NCBI RefSeq assembly: GCF_000473895.1
Contig: NZ_ASSJ01000064.1
Span: forward strand, 1 to 38,314
Source of the DNA: Rubidibacter lacunae KORDI 51-2
GTDB lineage: Bacteria; Cyanobacteriota; Cyanobacteriia; Cyanobacteriales; Rubidibacteraceae
Direction: 5' to 3'
DNA length: 38,314 nt
Shown here: positions 9,098 through 18,223 of the stretch, piece after piece
How positions within the stretch are numbered: position 1 is the stretch's first letter
Layout: each line of letters begins with the position of its first letter
Notes under the pieces: generated by a model
What the model was told of the DNA's origin: nothing
The model's database searches: none
What the model saw: the letters and a program-made list of their open reading frames with translations, nothing else
Program-made: the position numbers and the translations under genes

Positions 9098-9323
9098 TGC
9101 CCTAGTGCAAGTACGCCCTCGATCCTAGCGCGCTCGACTCCTCGCGCCGGACTCACACGGCAGTTGTAACCGGTCGGACATGGCTTTAACGATCTTCAAC
9201 CAAAACAAAAAATATGACTTATCTAGCAAACCTTGCGAGCGCGGTGCCGAACGAAATCCCGGGGGGTATCGCCAGCCCGCGCGATCGCCGATGGCGCTTC
9301 CAGGTTAGAAGCCCTGTAGAGCT

Positions 9324-9626
<303 letters not shown>

Positions 9627-9766
9627 TTAAATCACTTGAGTTGCAGGATAAAGCGCTAGTGAAGTCGGTCGGACGCGAGTACTACTCACCCCACCTCACC
9701 TTTGCACTAGGCAATAACACCGATACTACGGGATCCCCCTAGCTGCTGTTGACCGGCATTAGGAAT

Positions 9767-9806
9767 GAGATTCTTAATCTTGTATTAAATAAGATTTACT
9801 TATCTC
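9767..9806. promoter_or_regulatory. AT-rich dyad upstream of petF
   Basis: In a GC-rich setting, this AT-rich island contains ATAAG-N5-CTTAT (9789-9803) enclosed by wider arms GAGAT and ATCTC. It lies about 145 bp before petF on the minus strand and 320 bp before bvdR on the plus strand. It may be a regulator-binding site in the petF/bvdR divergent region; a Fur-type site is one idea for a ferredoxin gene, but the match to a Fur box is poor. Confidence 0.25.
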
Positions 9807-10126
9807 AAGTCAGGGCGTTTTTTACCACGAAGTCACCCCGATCTCGTGAGGTGTGTCGCCTACGGCATAGGGGTTCCGAGCGCGATCGCCCCTAGCAATG
9901 TCGTTTGTAGAACGTCATAAATTAGTATTAGTTATGGTTATGGAAGCAAATGATGACTTGTGCTTAGATACGCTCTGCTTGCATCCCGGCGGCGATCGCG
10001 ACAGGTGCGGATGGGATAGTGCCGGGAACGCCCGTCGAGGTTCGCGGAGTAGATGCTGCCGCAGCCGTGAAAACGATTGCAACTGGCAGTAGTGTCGAAA
10101 ACGGTGAGTTAGCAGCAGGAACAGTG
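9807..10126. other. Gap upstream of bvdR, no gene seen
   Basis: No convincing gene on either strand. A 64-codon frame at 9898-10092 has no recognisable motif. The in-frame extension 10019-10126 upstream of the preferred bvdR start encodes a low-complexity A/V/G-rich stretch not expected in the family. A HIP1 copy lies near 9881 and another near 9991. Confidence 0.4.
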
Positions 10127-11122
10127 GTGGCAAACAACGCGAACCCGCTTCGCGCGGGCATTGTCGGAACGGGATTCGCCGCGCAGCGGCGAGCCGAAGC
10201 GATCGCGGCGGACAGCCGATCGCAGCTAGTGGCAGTGGCCGGGCGCTCCCAGGAAAGCGGGCGAGCATTTGCAGCAGCACTTCCCGCCCAACCGACTGTT
10301 GCTGTCCTGGAGCCGCTGGCGTTGGTTCAGTCGGCAGATGTGGACTTGGTGTGCGTGTGTTCGGCAAATTCGGCGCATGCAGAGGTCGTACGATCAGCGC
10401 TGGACGCTGGCAAACACGTGGTGGTTGAATACCCGCTGGCGCTCGACCCGGGGGCAGCGCGGGAGTCGATCGCTCTAGCGCGAGCGCGCGGGGTGTTGCT
10501 GCACGTCGAGCACATCGAGCTGCTCGGAGGGTTGCACCAGGCGATCCGAACCCATCTTCAAGCGATCGCCCCCACCTTCTACGCACGCTATACGACAATT
10601 CAGCCGCAGTCACCGGCTCCGCGTCGCTGGACGTATCGGCGCGATACTTTCGGCTTTCCTCTGAGCGGCGCCCTTGCACGGGTGCGTCGTCTAACAGATT
10701 TGTTTGGTCGGGTGGTGACAGTTAGCTGCCATTCGCGCGACTGGGATGCAGGCGATGGTTTCTTCCGAGCCAATTTGTGCGTGGCACGACTGCAGTTCGC
10801 GTCTGGGACGATCGCCGAAGTTGTCTACGGACGGGGTGAAATTTTTACTCGGGGGACGCGAGCTTTTGAGCTGCAAGGAGAAAGAGGCACGCTGATGTTT
10901 GAGGGCGATCGCGGCACACTGCAGCAAGGAGATACTCTGTCGCCCATCGAGATCGGCAGTCGGCGCGGCTTGTTTGCGCGCGACACCACTGCCGTGCTCG
11001 ATTATCTACTAGATGGGACGCCACTGTATACGGACGCCCGCGACAGCTGTTACGCCCTAGAGGTTGCCGACGTAGCGCGGCGCGCTGCTGAATCAGGAAC
11101 AACAATCACGCTAGCCACATAA
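10127..11122 (+). CDS. bvdR: Biliverdin reductase (BvdR), Gfo/Idh/MocA fold
   Basis: Reduces biliverdin IXa to bilirubin with NAD(P)H; in cyanobacteria it influences phycobiliprotein assembly. The N-terminal Rossmann fold begins GIVGTGFAAQRRAEAI, followed by AGKHVVVEYPLAL. The segments HVEHIELLGGLHQAIR, FYARYTTIQ, RRWTYRRDTFGFPL and GSRRGLFARDTTAVLDYL match what I remember of the Synechocystis BvdR closely along the whole length. The frame is open from an ATG at 10019, which would add 36 residues of low-complexity sequence; the GTG at 10127, with AGGA six bases upstream, gives 331 residues, close to the ~328 of the Synechocystis enzyme. A neighbouring GTG at 10124 is also possible. Divergent from petF. 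Confidence 0.88.
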   Translation: MANNANPLRAGIVGTGFAAQRRAEAIAADSRSQLVAVAGRSQESGRAFAAALPAQPTVAVLEPLALVQSADVDLVCVCSANSAHAEVVRSALDAGKHVVVEYPLALDPGAARESIALARARGVLLHVEHIELLGGLHQAIRTHLQAIAPTFYARYTTIQPQSPAPRRWTYRRDTFGFPLSGALARVRRLTDLFGRVVTVSCHSRDWDAGDGFFRANLCVARLQFASGTIAEVVYGRGEIFTRGTRAFELQGERGTLMFEGDRGTLQQGDTLSPIEIGSRRGLFARDTTAVLDYLLDGTPLYTDARDSCYALEVADVARRAAESGTTITLAT

Positions 11123-11608
11123 ATAACCGGCCCCACTAAGCGGACTGGGGATGATTGCCCATTCAACCCCGGAAATTGCTGGTGTGGAGTCTCGGCGTAG
11201 TCAAAATCGAACGACGCACCATTCAATGACAAGATGCGATCGGCTTTGACTAGAATCGATTGCCGAGCATGAGAAGTCCTGAAATCGGTAGCCTTTTGCA
11301 CGTCGATACTGTTCCTGCATCGCATTTTAAAGCAAGGTCACCCCCCGGCAACAGGAGCTTCGAGCCCGGCAAGTGGGTCGAACAGGTATAAAAACTGGCA
11401 TCGATTGATACTGAGCTACTCGATAGTTGATGTTGTTCCGGCAGCAGGGGTTATTGGTTCCGTTCGAACGTTTTAGTGTGCGCGAAATATTGGTATTTAT
11501 CAAGAAATGCGCACTCAACTTGATGGATTTGTTTGTAGATCTCGCAAAACCTGCTCTCGTTTGAGCGCAGATGTGCAACTCTGCAGAAAACCATCCACAA
11601 TTGAAATT
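11123..11608. other. Gap between bvdR and the first mscS gene
   Basis: No gene recognised. Just after bvdR, CCCCA and TGGGG (about 11133-11152) could form a weak hairpin without a T-run. The last 100 bases contain an open extension (from ATG at 11507) of the mscS frame that is polar and cysteine-containing, unlike a membrane N-terminus, so I treat it as leader. Confidence 0.4.
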
Positions 11609-12721
11609 ATGGTCGCTTTACCCGAATCCACCCAAATAGATACCCATCTCTGGCTAACCGCGCTCGGTATTGCGTTAGCGATCGTCGGTGCACTCGCTGG
11701 GGCGATCGCCCTCGTTGTACTTTTAAAACAGCTCGTACGGTTCGCAGCCGCTGCTATCCCAGCTGATTTCAAGGACGTCTACAACCATGTCATCGCACCT
11801 TACAAGCAATGGTTGCTGGCGATCGCAGGGCTAACTTCAGTAGATCTCGTATTCCTGAACTACCCAATTGGTCTTTGGGTCAATTTAGTTGAATTCCCAC
11901 TGAGTTTGGGAATTGCATTTCTTACTGCCTGGCTTAGTTCGCAAGTCTTCAAAGCGTACTTCGATAGTTTCTTGCTCGACCAAGCAATTCAGAATCACCG
12001 GAAGGTAAATAGTGAAGTTCTAATTTTGTCGCGAGTTTCCGCTAGTGCGATAACCATTCTGCTACTAATTGTCATTTTCGCACAGACTCATCAGGTCAAT
12101 ATCGTTGGTTTATTCGCGAGTTTAGGGGTTGGAGGTTTAGCCGTTGCTTTTGCCGCTCAGAAGAGCCTAGAGCAGCTACTAGGTGGCATAGTGCTCTACA
12201 TCGATCGCCCATTTGTCGTCGATGACTACATTGGTTTACCTGACGGTACTTTCGGACGCGTGGAGTCGATCGGTTTGCGATCGACCAAGATCCGTACCTC
12301 CGGTAAGGGGACGGTTGTCGTTGTCCCGAACAGCTTGCTTACATCAGTCAATATCGAGAATTTCACCGGGGCTAAGAAAGTAATCTCGATGATTTACTTG
12401 ACGTTCCATCGCTCGATCGAAGATGAAGAAATGGCTCTCATTCGACAGGTCATCTTCAGCAGCACGGCAGATATTTTCGGCATAGATTCTAACAGCACTG
12501 AGATTGCTTTCAAGGAGCTAACCGCTGGGCATAGTGGCGATCGCATGACCCAGGCACAAGTCAGCTTCTTTATCCTCGGGGCAGGTGAGGTTTCTCAAGA
12601 ATTGCGTTTGCAGTTGCTCGATGTAGCGCGACAGAGCGTTGACAACCAACTCCAAAACTATGGCATTGAGTTTGATATTGAGGATCGAACGATTAACGTC
12701 GATTCTCCAATCACGATTTAA
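11609..12721 (+). CDS. MscS-family mechanosensitive channel (copy 1 of a tandem pair)
   Basis: About 370 residues. A first transmembrane helix (LTALGIALAIVGALAGAIAL) and several further helices lead to the pore-lining TM3, FASLGVGGLAVAFAAQKSLE, with the Gly/Ala packing pattern of MscS, followed by the beta-domain: DGTFGRVESIGLRSTKIRT and VVVPNSLL. These channels open on membrane tension and release solutes after hypo-osmotic shock. I chose the ATG at 11609 because the 34 residues before it (frame open to ATG at 11507) are polar and unlike the paralogue; neither start has a good Shine-Dalgarno. The next gene, 29 bp downstream, is a clear paralogue, so the two arose by duplication and are probably co-transcribed. 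Confidence 0.88.
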   Translation: MVALPESTQIDTHLWLTALGIALAIVGALAGAIALVVLLKQLVRFAAAAIPADFKDVYNHVIAPYKQWLLAIAGLTSVDLVFLNYPIGLWVNLVEFPLSLGIAFLTAWLSSQVFKAYFDSFLLDQAIQNHRKVNSEVLILSRVSASAITILLLIVIFAQTHQVNIVGLFASLGVGGLAVAFAAQKSLEQLLGGIVLYIDRPFVVDDYIGLPDGTFGRVESIGLRSTKIRTSGKGTVVVVPNSLLTSVNIENFTGAKKVISMIYLTFHRSIEDEEMALIRQVIFSSTADIFGIDSNSTEIAFKELTAGHSGDRMTQAQVSFFILGAGEVSQELRLQLLDVARQSVDNQLQNYGIEFDIEDRTINVDSPITI

Positions 12722-12750
12722 GCCAGACTCAAGCGGATCGGTGCAGACTG

Positions 12751-13896
12751 ATGGATATCATTCCCTTTTTCCAAGACTTGCTCGGGATCGAGTTCACGCC
12801 AGAGCTGAAAGCAGCATTGATCCGCAGGGCAATTGTTATCGGGCTCTTTCTGCTCTTGGCGAGCCTATCGTGGATCGTCGGACAGTTTACGCCCCGCATC
12901 GCCCGCTTCACCATTCACCGCTTCTCCCCGCACAAGTTTTCGGATCTGCACGACAATCTCATCGATCCTATCAAGGGAGCATTTCGCTCGGCAGGTACGC
13001 TGATCTTAATTTCGATCTCGTCAAATGTCCTGCGTCCCTACCAAGGGCTTCTGGAATTCATCCGCTTTTTTCTCGATCTTTCCGTAATCCTTAGCGTTGC
13101 GTGGTTGGCATCGCGCCTGTTCCGACAGTTCGTCCGTTTTTATGGTATCGAATTAATTCGCAATTTGGGGTTGGAAATCGACGAACTCTTGCTCGTTGTT
13201 GAAACGATCGCTAACATCATCATCGGTTTTATCGCCGCGATCGCCTTCGCCCAGAGCCAGGAGATCAACTTAGTCGGTTTGCTGGCTAGTTTGGGGGTTG
13301 GCGGTTTGGCGATCGCATTTGCTGCTCAGAAAACGCTAGAGCAACTCTTAGGAACGGTGGTAATTTACCTAGACCGCCCGTTTGCACCTGGCGAATACAT
13401 TCGGATGCCGAGTGGCACCTTCGGACGTGTTGAATCAATCGGCTTGCGATCGACGAAAATCCGTACAGCCGCCAAGAGCACGTTGTTGATCGTGCCAAAC
13501 TCTACAATGGCTAACCTTGAGGTCGAGAATGTTACGCGCGGCAAGAAGGTTATGGCTATGCTGTACCTGGACTTCGCTACACTGCTGGCTGACCGCGATA
13601 AGGCACTCGTCGAGCAGGTGATCCAAGAAAGCACCGATTCCCTATTTGGGATCGACCCTGGCAGTACGCGCATTAATCTGAGCATACCCAATGCAGAACT
13701 AAATGGTACTTCACCCCAGCACACGCGAGCCCGAGTGACGTTTTTTATCCTTGGGTCGAGTGAAAATTCGGTTCAACTGCGCAAGCGCCTGCTCGAACTA
13801 GCAAACGAGAAAGTCTCCAAGAAGCTGAGCAGTTACGGTATCGAGTTTACGACGAACGAGCCAACGATATATGTTGAGTCGCCGATTACGATCTGA
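12751..13896 (+). CDS. MscS-family mechanosensitive channel (copy 2 of a tandem pair)
   Basis: 381 residues with the same layout as its upstream neighbour. N-terminal helix AIVIGLFLLLASLSWIVGQF, then further helices, then TM3 LASLGVGGLAIAFAAQKTLE, and the beta-domain with SGTFGRVESIGLRSTKIRT and LLIVPNSTM. The two copies are nearly identical in TM3 and the first beta strands but diverge in the N-terminal helices and the C-terminal alpha-beta domain; both end in VxSPITI. Copy 2 has an insert PNAELNGTSPQHTRARV in the C-terminal domain where copy 1 has a different sequence. They could form heteromeric or differently gated channels (inference). Confidence 0.9.
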   Translation: MDIIPFFQDLLGIEFTPELKAALIRRAIVIGLFLLLASLSWIVGQFTPRIARFTIHRFSPHKFSDLHDNLIDPIKGAFRSAGTLILISISSNVLRPYQGLLEFIRFFLDLSVILSVAWLASRLFRQFVRFYGIELIRNLGLEIDELLLVVETIANIIIGFIAAIAFAQSQEINLVGLLASLGVGGLAIAFAAQKTLEQLLGTVVIYLDRPFAPGEYIRMPSGTFGRVESIGLRSTKIRTAAKSTLLIVPNSTMANLEVENVTRGKKVMAMLYLDFATLLADRDKALVEQVIQESTDSLFGIDPGSTRINLSIPNAELNGTSPQHTRARVTFFILGSSENSVQLRKRLLELANEKVSKKLSSYGIEFTTNEPTIYVESPITI

Positions 13897-14180
13897 GAAA
13901 GCTGGCATGGGGTTGTAGCTCGCAATCTGATGAGTTCTGCACGTTCGCCAATCGACCAAAGTTTGTTCGCGTATAGCGCTGCTCGGTGAAATGAGATAAA
14001 CCAGGTAAGGGAGAGTATATTTATTTGGCTTGGAATGTACCCCGCCAATACGAACCCGCTAGACCGTTGCTGACTGGAGCGAATTCACATCAAGAGATGG
14101 CATAAACTGCAATCTAGTCAGCCATCAACCCCGATGAAGTAGGAGCCATCATCGAGTCATTGGCTAGGCTTAATTCTACT

Positions 14181-14525
14181 TCAGCCTGATTGTTCGAGGT
14201 AAGCATTCAAATCCTCTACAAGCTGCGTAAGTTCGGCTTCAGAAGAAAGCCGGATCCGATCGTCGCGCAACGTTACCAATACCTTTGCTGCAAAGGGTGA
14301 GGGGTAAATGTTGGGATTGCAGAACACTTCAAAGAAAACATCCCCGGTAAAGCGGTACTCGGTCGCCGGTTGGGGTTGAGGTCGAGCACCCGCTGCAGCT
14401 GCGGCGGCCTTGAGATGCTGCATCAGGGTAGCGATCTCGACTTGTAAATCGCGGGCCGCATTGGGCGTGAAGCGGAATGCAACCGACCCGCGATCGAGAT
14501 TGAGCGTCATCGGAACACTAGACAT
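14181..14525 (-). CDS. Conserved hypothetical protein
   Basis: About 114 residues from the ATG at 14525; the frame is open to 14621 and a second ATG at 14585 would add 20 residues. I do not recognise a named family. Visible features: an N-terminal beta-like stretch SVPMTLNLDRGSVAFRFT, a helix DLQVEIATLMQHLKAAAAAA, a proline-rich linker, then a mixed segment with YRFTGDVFFEVFCNPNIYP and a C-terminal helix LTQLVEDLNAYLEQ. No signal peptide or membrane segment, so it should be cytosolic. It resembles small conserved cyanobacterial proteins in composition. It is alone on its strand, convergent with mscS and divergent from the CDF gene. Confidence 0.6.
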   Translation of the reverse strand: MSSVPMTLNLDRGSVAFRFTPNAARDLQVEIATLMQHLKAAAAAAGARPQPQPATEYRFTGDVFFEVFCNPNIYPSPFAAKVLVTLRDDRIRLSSEAELTQLVEDLNAYLEQSG

Positions 14526-14842
14526 GAAGAAAACCGACGGTAATGTTAAGGGCTTGACGGAAGGGCGCGGCTGGCTCGACGCCATAAAGCTGAATAAATG
14601 CAAATACTTGCGATTAAGCAACTCGCTTCAATCTAGCAAAGAACAGCCTCAGAGATACAGCGCTTGCAGTTGCCTTTACCAATTGTTGCGAGAGTGAGGA
14701 GCGTTTACTGGTGAATAGTTGCAACTTTTATGCAAATAGTGCGAAGGGATCGCCTAACATAAATTTCAAGCTTCCCCAAAACTCCTACAATGATGACCAA
14801 AAGGCTACAAAAAGGGCTGCCGGGTTGTGAGGGAATTGTGCT

Positions 14843-15763
14843 ATGGGCGATCGCCGCGCCCGCGTGTGCCAGGTATTGGTCGTAACGCTCGTCCTCAACT
14901 TGTGCGTGATGGCATTGAAAGGTTTTGTGGGCTTGCTGACCGGCTCGTTGAGCTTGCAGGCAGATGCGCTTCATAGCGTCACCGACAGTGCCAATAACGT
15001 GCTCGGTCTAATTAGCAACTCCTTCGCATCGCCCGAACCCGATCGCGAACATCCATATGGACACCAAAAGTTCGAGGCATTAGGCGCGCTGGGGATTGCT
15101 GCTTTCCTTGGCATTGCCTGCTTTGAAGTTATCCAAAGAATTGTTGAACGGCTGGTTGACGGTGCATCGCCAGTTCAGGTGACGGGTTGGGAACTGTGGA
15201 TTTTGCTCGGCGTGCTCGGCATCAATATCTTCGTTGCCTTTTACGAGCGCCACATCGGACAGAAGCTAGACAGTCCGATTCTAATTGCCGACGCTCGCCA
15301 CACGATGAGCGATGTGTGGATCTCGATCGCCGTGATCGGTGGGTTGGTCGGCATCTGGCAGGGCAATCGCCTGGGGATGTCGGCGCTGTTGTGGCTGGAT
15401 GTGCTGCTGGCAGTCCCGGTGGCAATACTGGTGTTCCGCAGCGGTTGGGGAGTTCTGCGCGAAAACTTGCCTTGGCTGGTAGACGAAATCGCGATCGCGC
15501 CTGAAGCCATAGACGCAATTGCCATGCAGGTGCCAGGGGTGATAAACTGCCACGACATTGCTTCGCGCGGGGTGTTAGGACGGCAAGTGTTTGTGGAAAT
15601 GCACATGGTAGTAGCCGCTCGCGATGTAGAAACTGCCCACGAGATCACCGAGCGCGTGGAAGCATTGCTTGAGGAACGCTTCGGCCCCATCCGCGTCTCG
15701 ATCCATGTAGAGCCACCTGCTTACAAGTCCGACCACATCGGCTTCGGCGAATCCGCACACTAA
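14843..15763 (+). CDS. Cation diffusion facilitator (CDF) family metal transporter
   Basis: 306 residues, typical CDF length. The family exports divalent metals (Zn, Mn, Fe, Co, Cd) from the cytoplasm by proton antiport. TM2 carries the metal-site signature ADALHSVTDSANNVLG, preceded by TM1 LVVTLVLNLCVMALKGFVGL; the loop after it has DREHPYGHQKFEALGAL; TM5 carries DARHTMSDVWISIAVIGG (the second HxxxD-type half-site). The C-terminal cytosolic domain (from about residue 215) is the ferredoxin-like metal-sensing dimer domain, with VFVEMHMVV and VSIHVEP. Start ATG at 14843 has GAGGG about nine bases upstream. The particular metal cannot be inferred. The DnaA-box-like array follows just downstream. 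Confidence 0.93.
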   Translation: MGDRRARVCQVLVVTLVLNLCVMALKGFVGLLTGSLSLQADALHSVTDSANNVLGLISNSFASPEPDREHPYGHQKFEALGALGIAAFLGIACFEVIQRIVERLVDGASPVQVTGWELWILLGVLGINIFVAFYERHIGQKLDSPILIADARHTMSDVWISIAVIGGLVGIWQGNRLGMSALLWLDVLLAVPVAILVFRSGWGVLRENLPWLVDEIAIAPEAIDAIAMQVPGVINCHDIASRGVLGRQVFVEMHMVVAARDVETAHEITERVEALLEERFGPIRVSIHVEPPAYKSDHIGFGESAH

Positions 15764-15806
15764 AACAACCGATCTTCGAAACCACTTGGTTTTAGTGCCA
15801 CCGCAA

Positions 15807-15876
15807 TTTTCCACAACCTCTTCGACTTTTCCACAATTTGGGCGCGTTTTCCCCGCGATCGCCCGGTTTTTCCACG
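15807..15876 (+). promoter_or_regulatory. Array of four DnaA-box-like nonamers at 20-21 bp spacing
   Basis: Two perfect copies of TTTTCCACA (15807-15815 and 15827-15835), the form reported for cyanobacterial DnaA boxes, are followed by TTTTCCCCG (15847-15855) and TTTTCCACG (15868-15876), all in the same orientation. Start-to-start distances are 20, 20 and 21 bp, i.e. two helical turns, so a protein oligomer could line one face of the DNA. It lies in the 424-bp gap between the CDF gene and the acetolactate-synthase-like gene. Candidate roles are a replication origin, a DnaA-titration site or a DnaA-controlled promoter. No dnaA or dnaN gene is in the window. Confidence 0.5.
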
Positions 15877-16187
15877 GGAAAGTTCTTTCTCCCCATCGAG
15901 TGGGTTGAGGGCAGGCGATTCTTACTGCTGTAGGTTCCTACTGTAGCTGTTCCTCGTATTGCAAGCCCTACTGCCAGCTCGTGGCGGGCTCGCACGCGGC
16001 AGACGTGAGTCTTTAAGTCTAGTTATGAAGCTCCGATGCTGCCCGCGCCGACAGAGCGCCAGCCTCGGGCGATCGACGCTAAGGTAAGCAGTATGTCCGT
16101 TATCGCAGCGTCGAGATGAACTCGCATCACCGCCATCGAGTCGCGCGACCCGACCCATTCACCCCCTTGCTGAGGTAGGAGTTTGAC
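15877..16187. other. Gap upstream of the acetolactate-synthase-like gene
   Basis: No gene recognised. Contains imperfect short repeats around 15930-15955 (TACTGCTGTAGG / TACTGTAGCTG) and a strong Shine-Dalgarno (AGGAG, about 16170) serving the next gene. The promoter of that gene should lie here but no clear -35/-10 pair was found. Confidence 0.35.
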
Positions 16188-17834
16188 ATGGGAAAACAAA
16201 CAACGGCGGAGTACCTCGTCCGCTGCTTGGAAAACGAGGGGGTCGAGTACGTTTTTGGGCTGCCCGGCGAAGAAAATTTGCATGTTCTAGAGGCGCTGCG
16301 GCATTCGCCGATTGAGTTCGTCACCGTCCGCCACGAGCAAGGGGCGGCGTTTATGGCTGACGCGTACGGTCGGCTGACGGGGAAAGCCGGGGTATGTCTG
16401 TCTACCTTGGGGCCTGGTGCAACGAACTTGATTACAGGCGTCGCCGATGCCAATCTAGACGGAGCGCCGCTTGTGGCAATCACCGGGCAGGTCGGTACGG
16501 ACCGGATGCACATCGAGTCACACCAATATCTCGATTTGGTCGCCATGTTCGCGCCCGTCACGAAGTGGAACGCGCAAATCGTTCGCCCGAGCAATACGTC
16601 TGAAATCGTGCGCAGGGCTTTCAAGGTCGCCCAAAGTGAAAAGCCCGGTGCCGTTCACATCGACTTGCCGGAAAACATTGCCGCGATGGAGGTTGACGGC
16701 TTACCCTTGCAAATCGACGAGCGCGAGAAGTCTTATGCATCGTTTGGCGCTATTGGGGCTGCCGCTGAAATTATTTCCAAGGCTGAAAATCCTTTGATTT
16801 TAGCTGGGAATGGAACAATACGCGCGCAAGCAAGCATGGCATTAACCAACTTCGCCACGCGTATGAATATTCCGGTCGTCAATACATTTATGGGAAAAGG
16901 CTGCGTTCCATATACTCACCCGCTGGCTCTGTGGACGATGGGCGTCCAGCAACGCGATCGCCTCAACTGCGCATTTGAGCAAGCCGACCTCGTCATTTGC
17001 GTGGGCTACGACCTGATCGAGTACTCGCCTAAGAAGTGGAATCCCAACGGAATGATTCCGATCGTGCACGTTGGGGCAATGCCTGCGGAAATCGATCGCA
17101 GCTACATTCCCAAGGCGGAGGTCGTCGGCGACATCTCAGACTCTCTCAATGAAATTGTTCGACGCGCCGATCGCGTCGGCCAGCCGACACCGAAGTTTGT
17201 CGAGCTGCGTGGTGATTTGCGTGCCGACTACGAGAAATATGCCAACGATACGGCGTTTCCGCTCAAACCGCAAAAGCTAATCTACGATCTGCGCCAAGTG
17301 CTAGCCCCCGATGACATCGTTATCGCCGATGTCGGGGCCAACAAAATGTGGATGGCGAGACACTATCACTGCGATCGACCCAACACCTGCATCATCTCTA
17401 ATGGGTTTGCCGCTATGGGCATTGCCATTCCCGGCGCGATCGCGGCCAAGATGGTGCATCCCGAACGCAAAGTTGTAGCTGCAACTGGCGACGGCGGTTT
17501 TATGATGAATTGTCAGGAACTGGAAACAGCTCTCCGAACTGAGACACCGTTCGTCGTGTTGATTTTCAATGATGAGGGATACGGCTTAATTGAGTGGAAA
17601 CAAATCGTTCAGTTTGGCAAGCCTGCATTCGTAAAGTTCGGCAATCCCGATTTTGTGAAACTCGCTGAAAGTATGGGTTTAAAGGGCTATCGAGTCACCT
17701 CAGCTGAAGATTTGGTACCCGTACTTGAAAACGCCCTTGTTCAAGATGTTCCAGCTGTGATCGATTGCCCCGTCGATTACACGGAGAACCTCAATTGGTC
17801 GGAACGCGCGCGAGACTTAAAGTGCATCCTTTAA
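16188..17834 (+). CDS. Acetolactate-synthase-like ThDP-dependent enzyme (large subunit type)
   Basis: 548 residues with the three-domain layout of ThDP enzymes. The N-terminal PYR domain has the catalytic glutamate E50 in VTVRHEQGAAFMADAYGRL and the TLGPGATNL loop; the middle domain is a Rossmann-like fold; the C-terminal PP domain has the ThDP/Mg motif starting ATGDGGFMMN and ending LIFNDEGYG. Acetolactate synthase condenses two pyruvates to 2-acetolactate for valine, leucine and isoleucine synthesis. The wording GLPGEENLHVLEAL and the 548-residue length resemble an AlsS/IlvB-like paralogue common in cyanobacteria rather than the main ilvB; other decarboxylase or ligase activities are possible. 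The start has AGGAG seven bases upstream. No ilvN regulatory subunit is adjacent. Confidence 0.85.
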   Translation: MGKQTTAEYLVRCLENEGVEYVFGLPGEENLHVLEALRHSPIEFVTVRHEQGAAFMADAYGRLTGKAGVCLSTLGPGATNLITGVADANLDGAPLVAITGQVGTDRMHIESHQYLDLVAMFAPVTKWNAQIVRPSNTSEIVRRAFKVAQSEKPGAVHIDLPENIAAMEVDGLPLQIDEREKSYASFGAIGAAAEIISKAENPLILAGNGTIRAQASMALTNFATRMNIPVVNTFMGKGCVPYTHPLALWTMGVQQRDRLNCAFEQADLVICVGYDLIEYSPKKWNPNGMIPIVHVGAMPAEIDRSYIPKAEVVGDISDSLNEIVRRADRVGQPTPKFVELRGDLRADYEKYANDTAFPLKPQKLIYDLRQVLAPDDIVIADVGANKMWMARHYHCDRPNTCIISNGFAAMGIAIPGAIAAKMVHPERKVVAATGDGGFMMNCQELETALRTETPFVVLIFNDEGYGLIEWKQIVQFGKPAFVKFGNPDFVKLAESMGLKGYRVTSAEDLVPVLENALVQDVPAVIDCPVDYTENLNWSERARDLKCIL

Positions 17835-18223
17835 GTGCGACACCAGTCGACACCTGTAAGGTCGAGCTAGAAGTTCGCCCTGCACTGGTTCGATCGGGTG
17901 TTTGCATTCGTGCGCAGCGGGAGGACATTGCACGGGATAACCGGCAATCGCATCGAGCAGTCTTCGCTAAGCGGCATGAGTAAGGCCTGCTTATTCAGCT
18001 ATCGAGCGGATCGACGGCACTGCAGTGACTACATTGCATCCATCATCGAAGTGATAGCCCGATCCAGATAGCAGAACCATTTGCAAAAAAGTCACGAGAA
18101 TTCAAATTAATAATTTTAGTTGTATAAGCCTAAAACGATTGCCGCTGCAATTACTTAAAAAACGCGGCTGCCCCGAGTAGCAGTAGTAGAGTGCAGGCAA
18201 TTGTCTTGCCAGTGATACCCTGC
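17835..18223. other. Gap between the acetolactate-synthase-like gene and arsR
   Basis: Convergent intergenic region with no recognised gene. The part 18090-18130 is AT-rich. On the minus strand just past arsR, a short open stretch would encode a hydrophobic leucine-rich peptide tail, but it has no usable start codon, so I do not call it a gene. Confidence 0.35.

Noticed and set aside
9915-10679. 254-codon minus-strand frame
   Set aside because: Antisense to bvdR with no recognisable domain.
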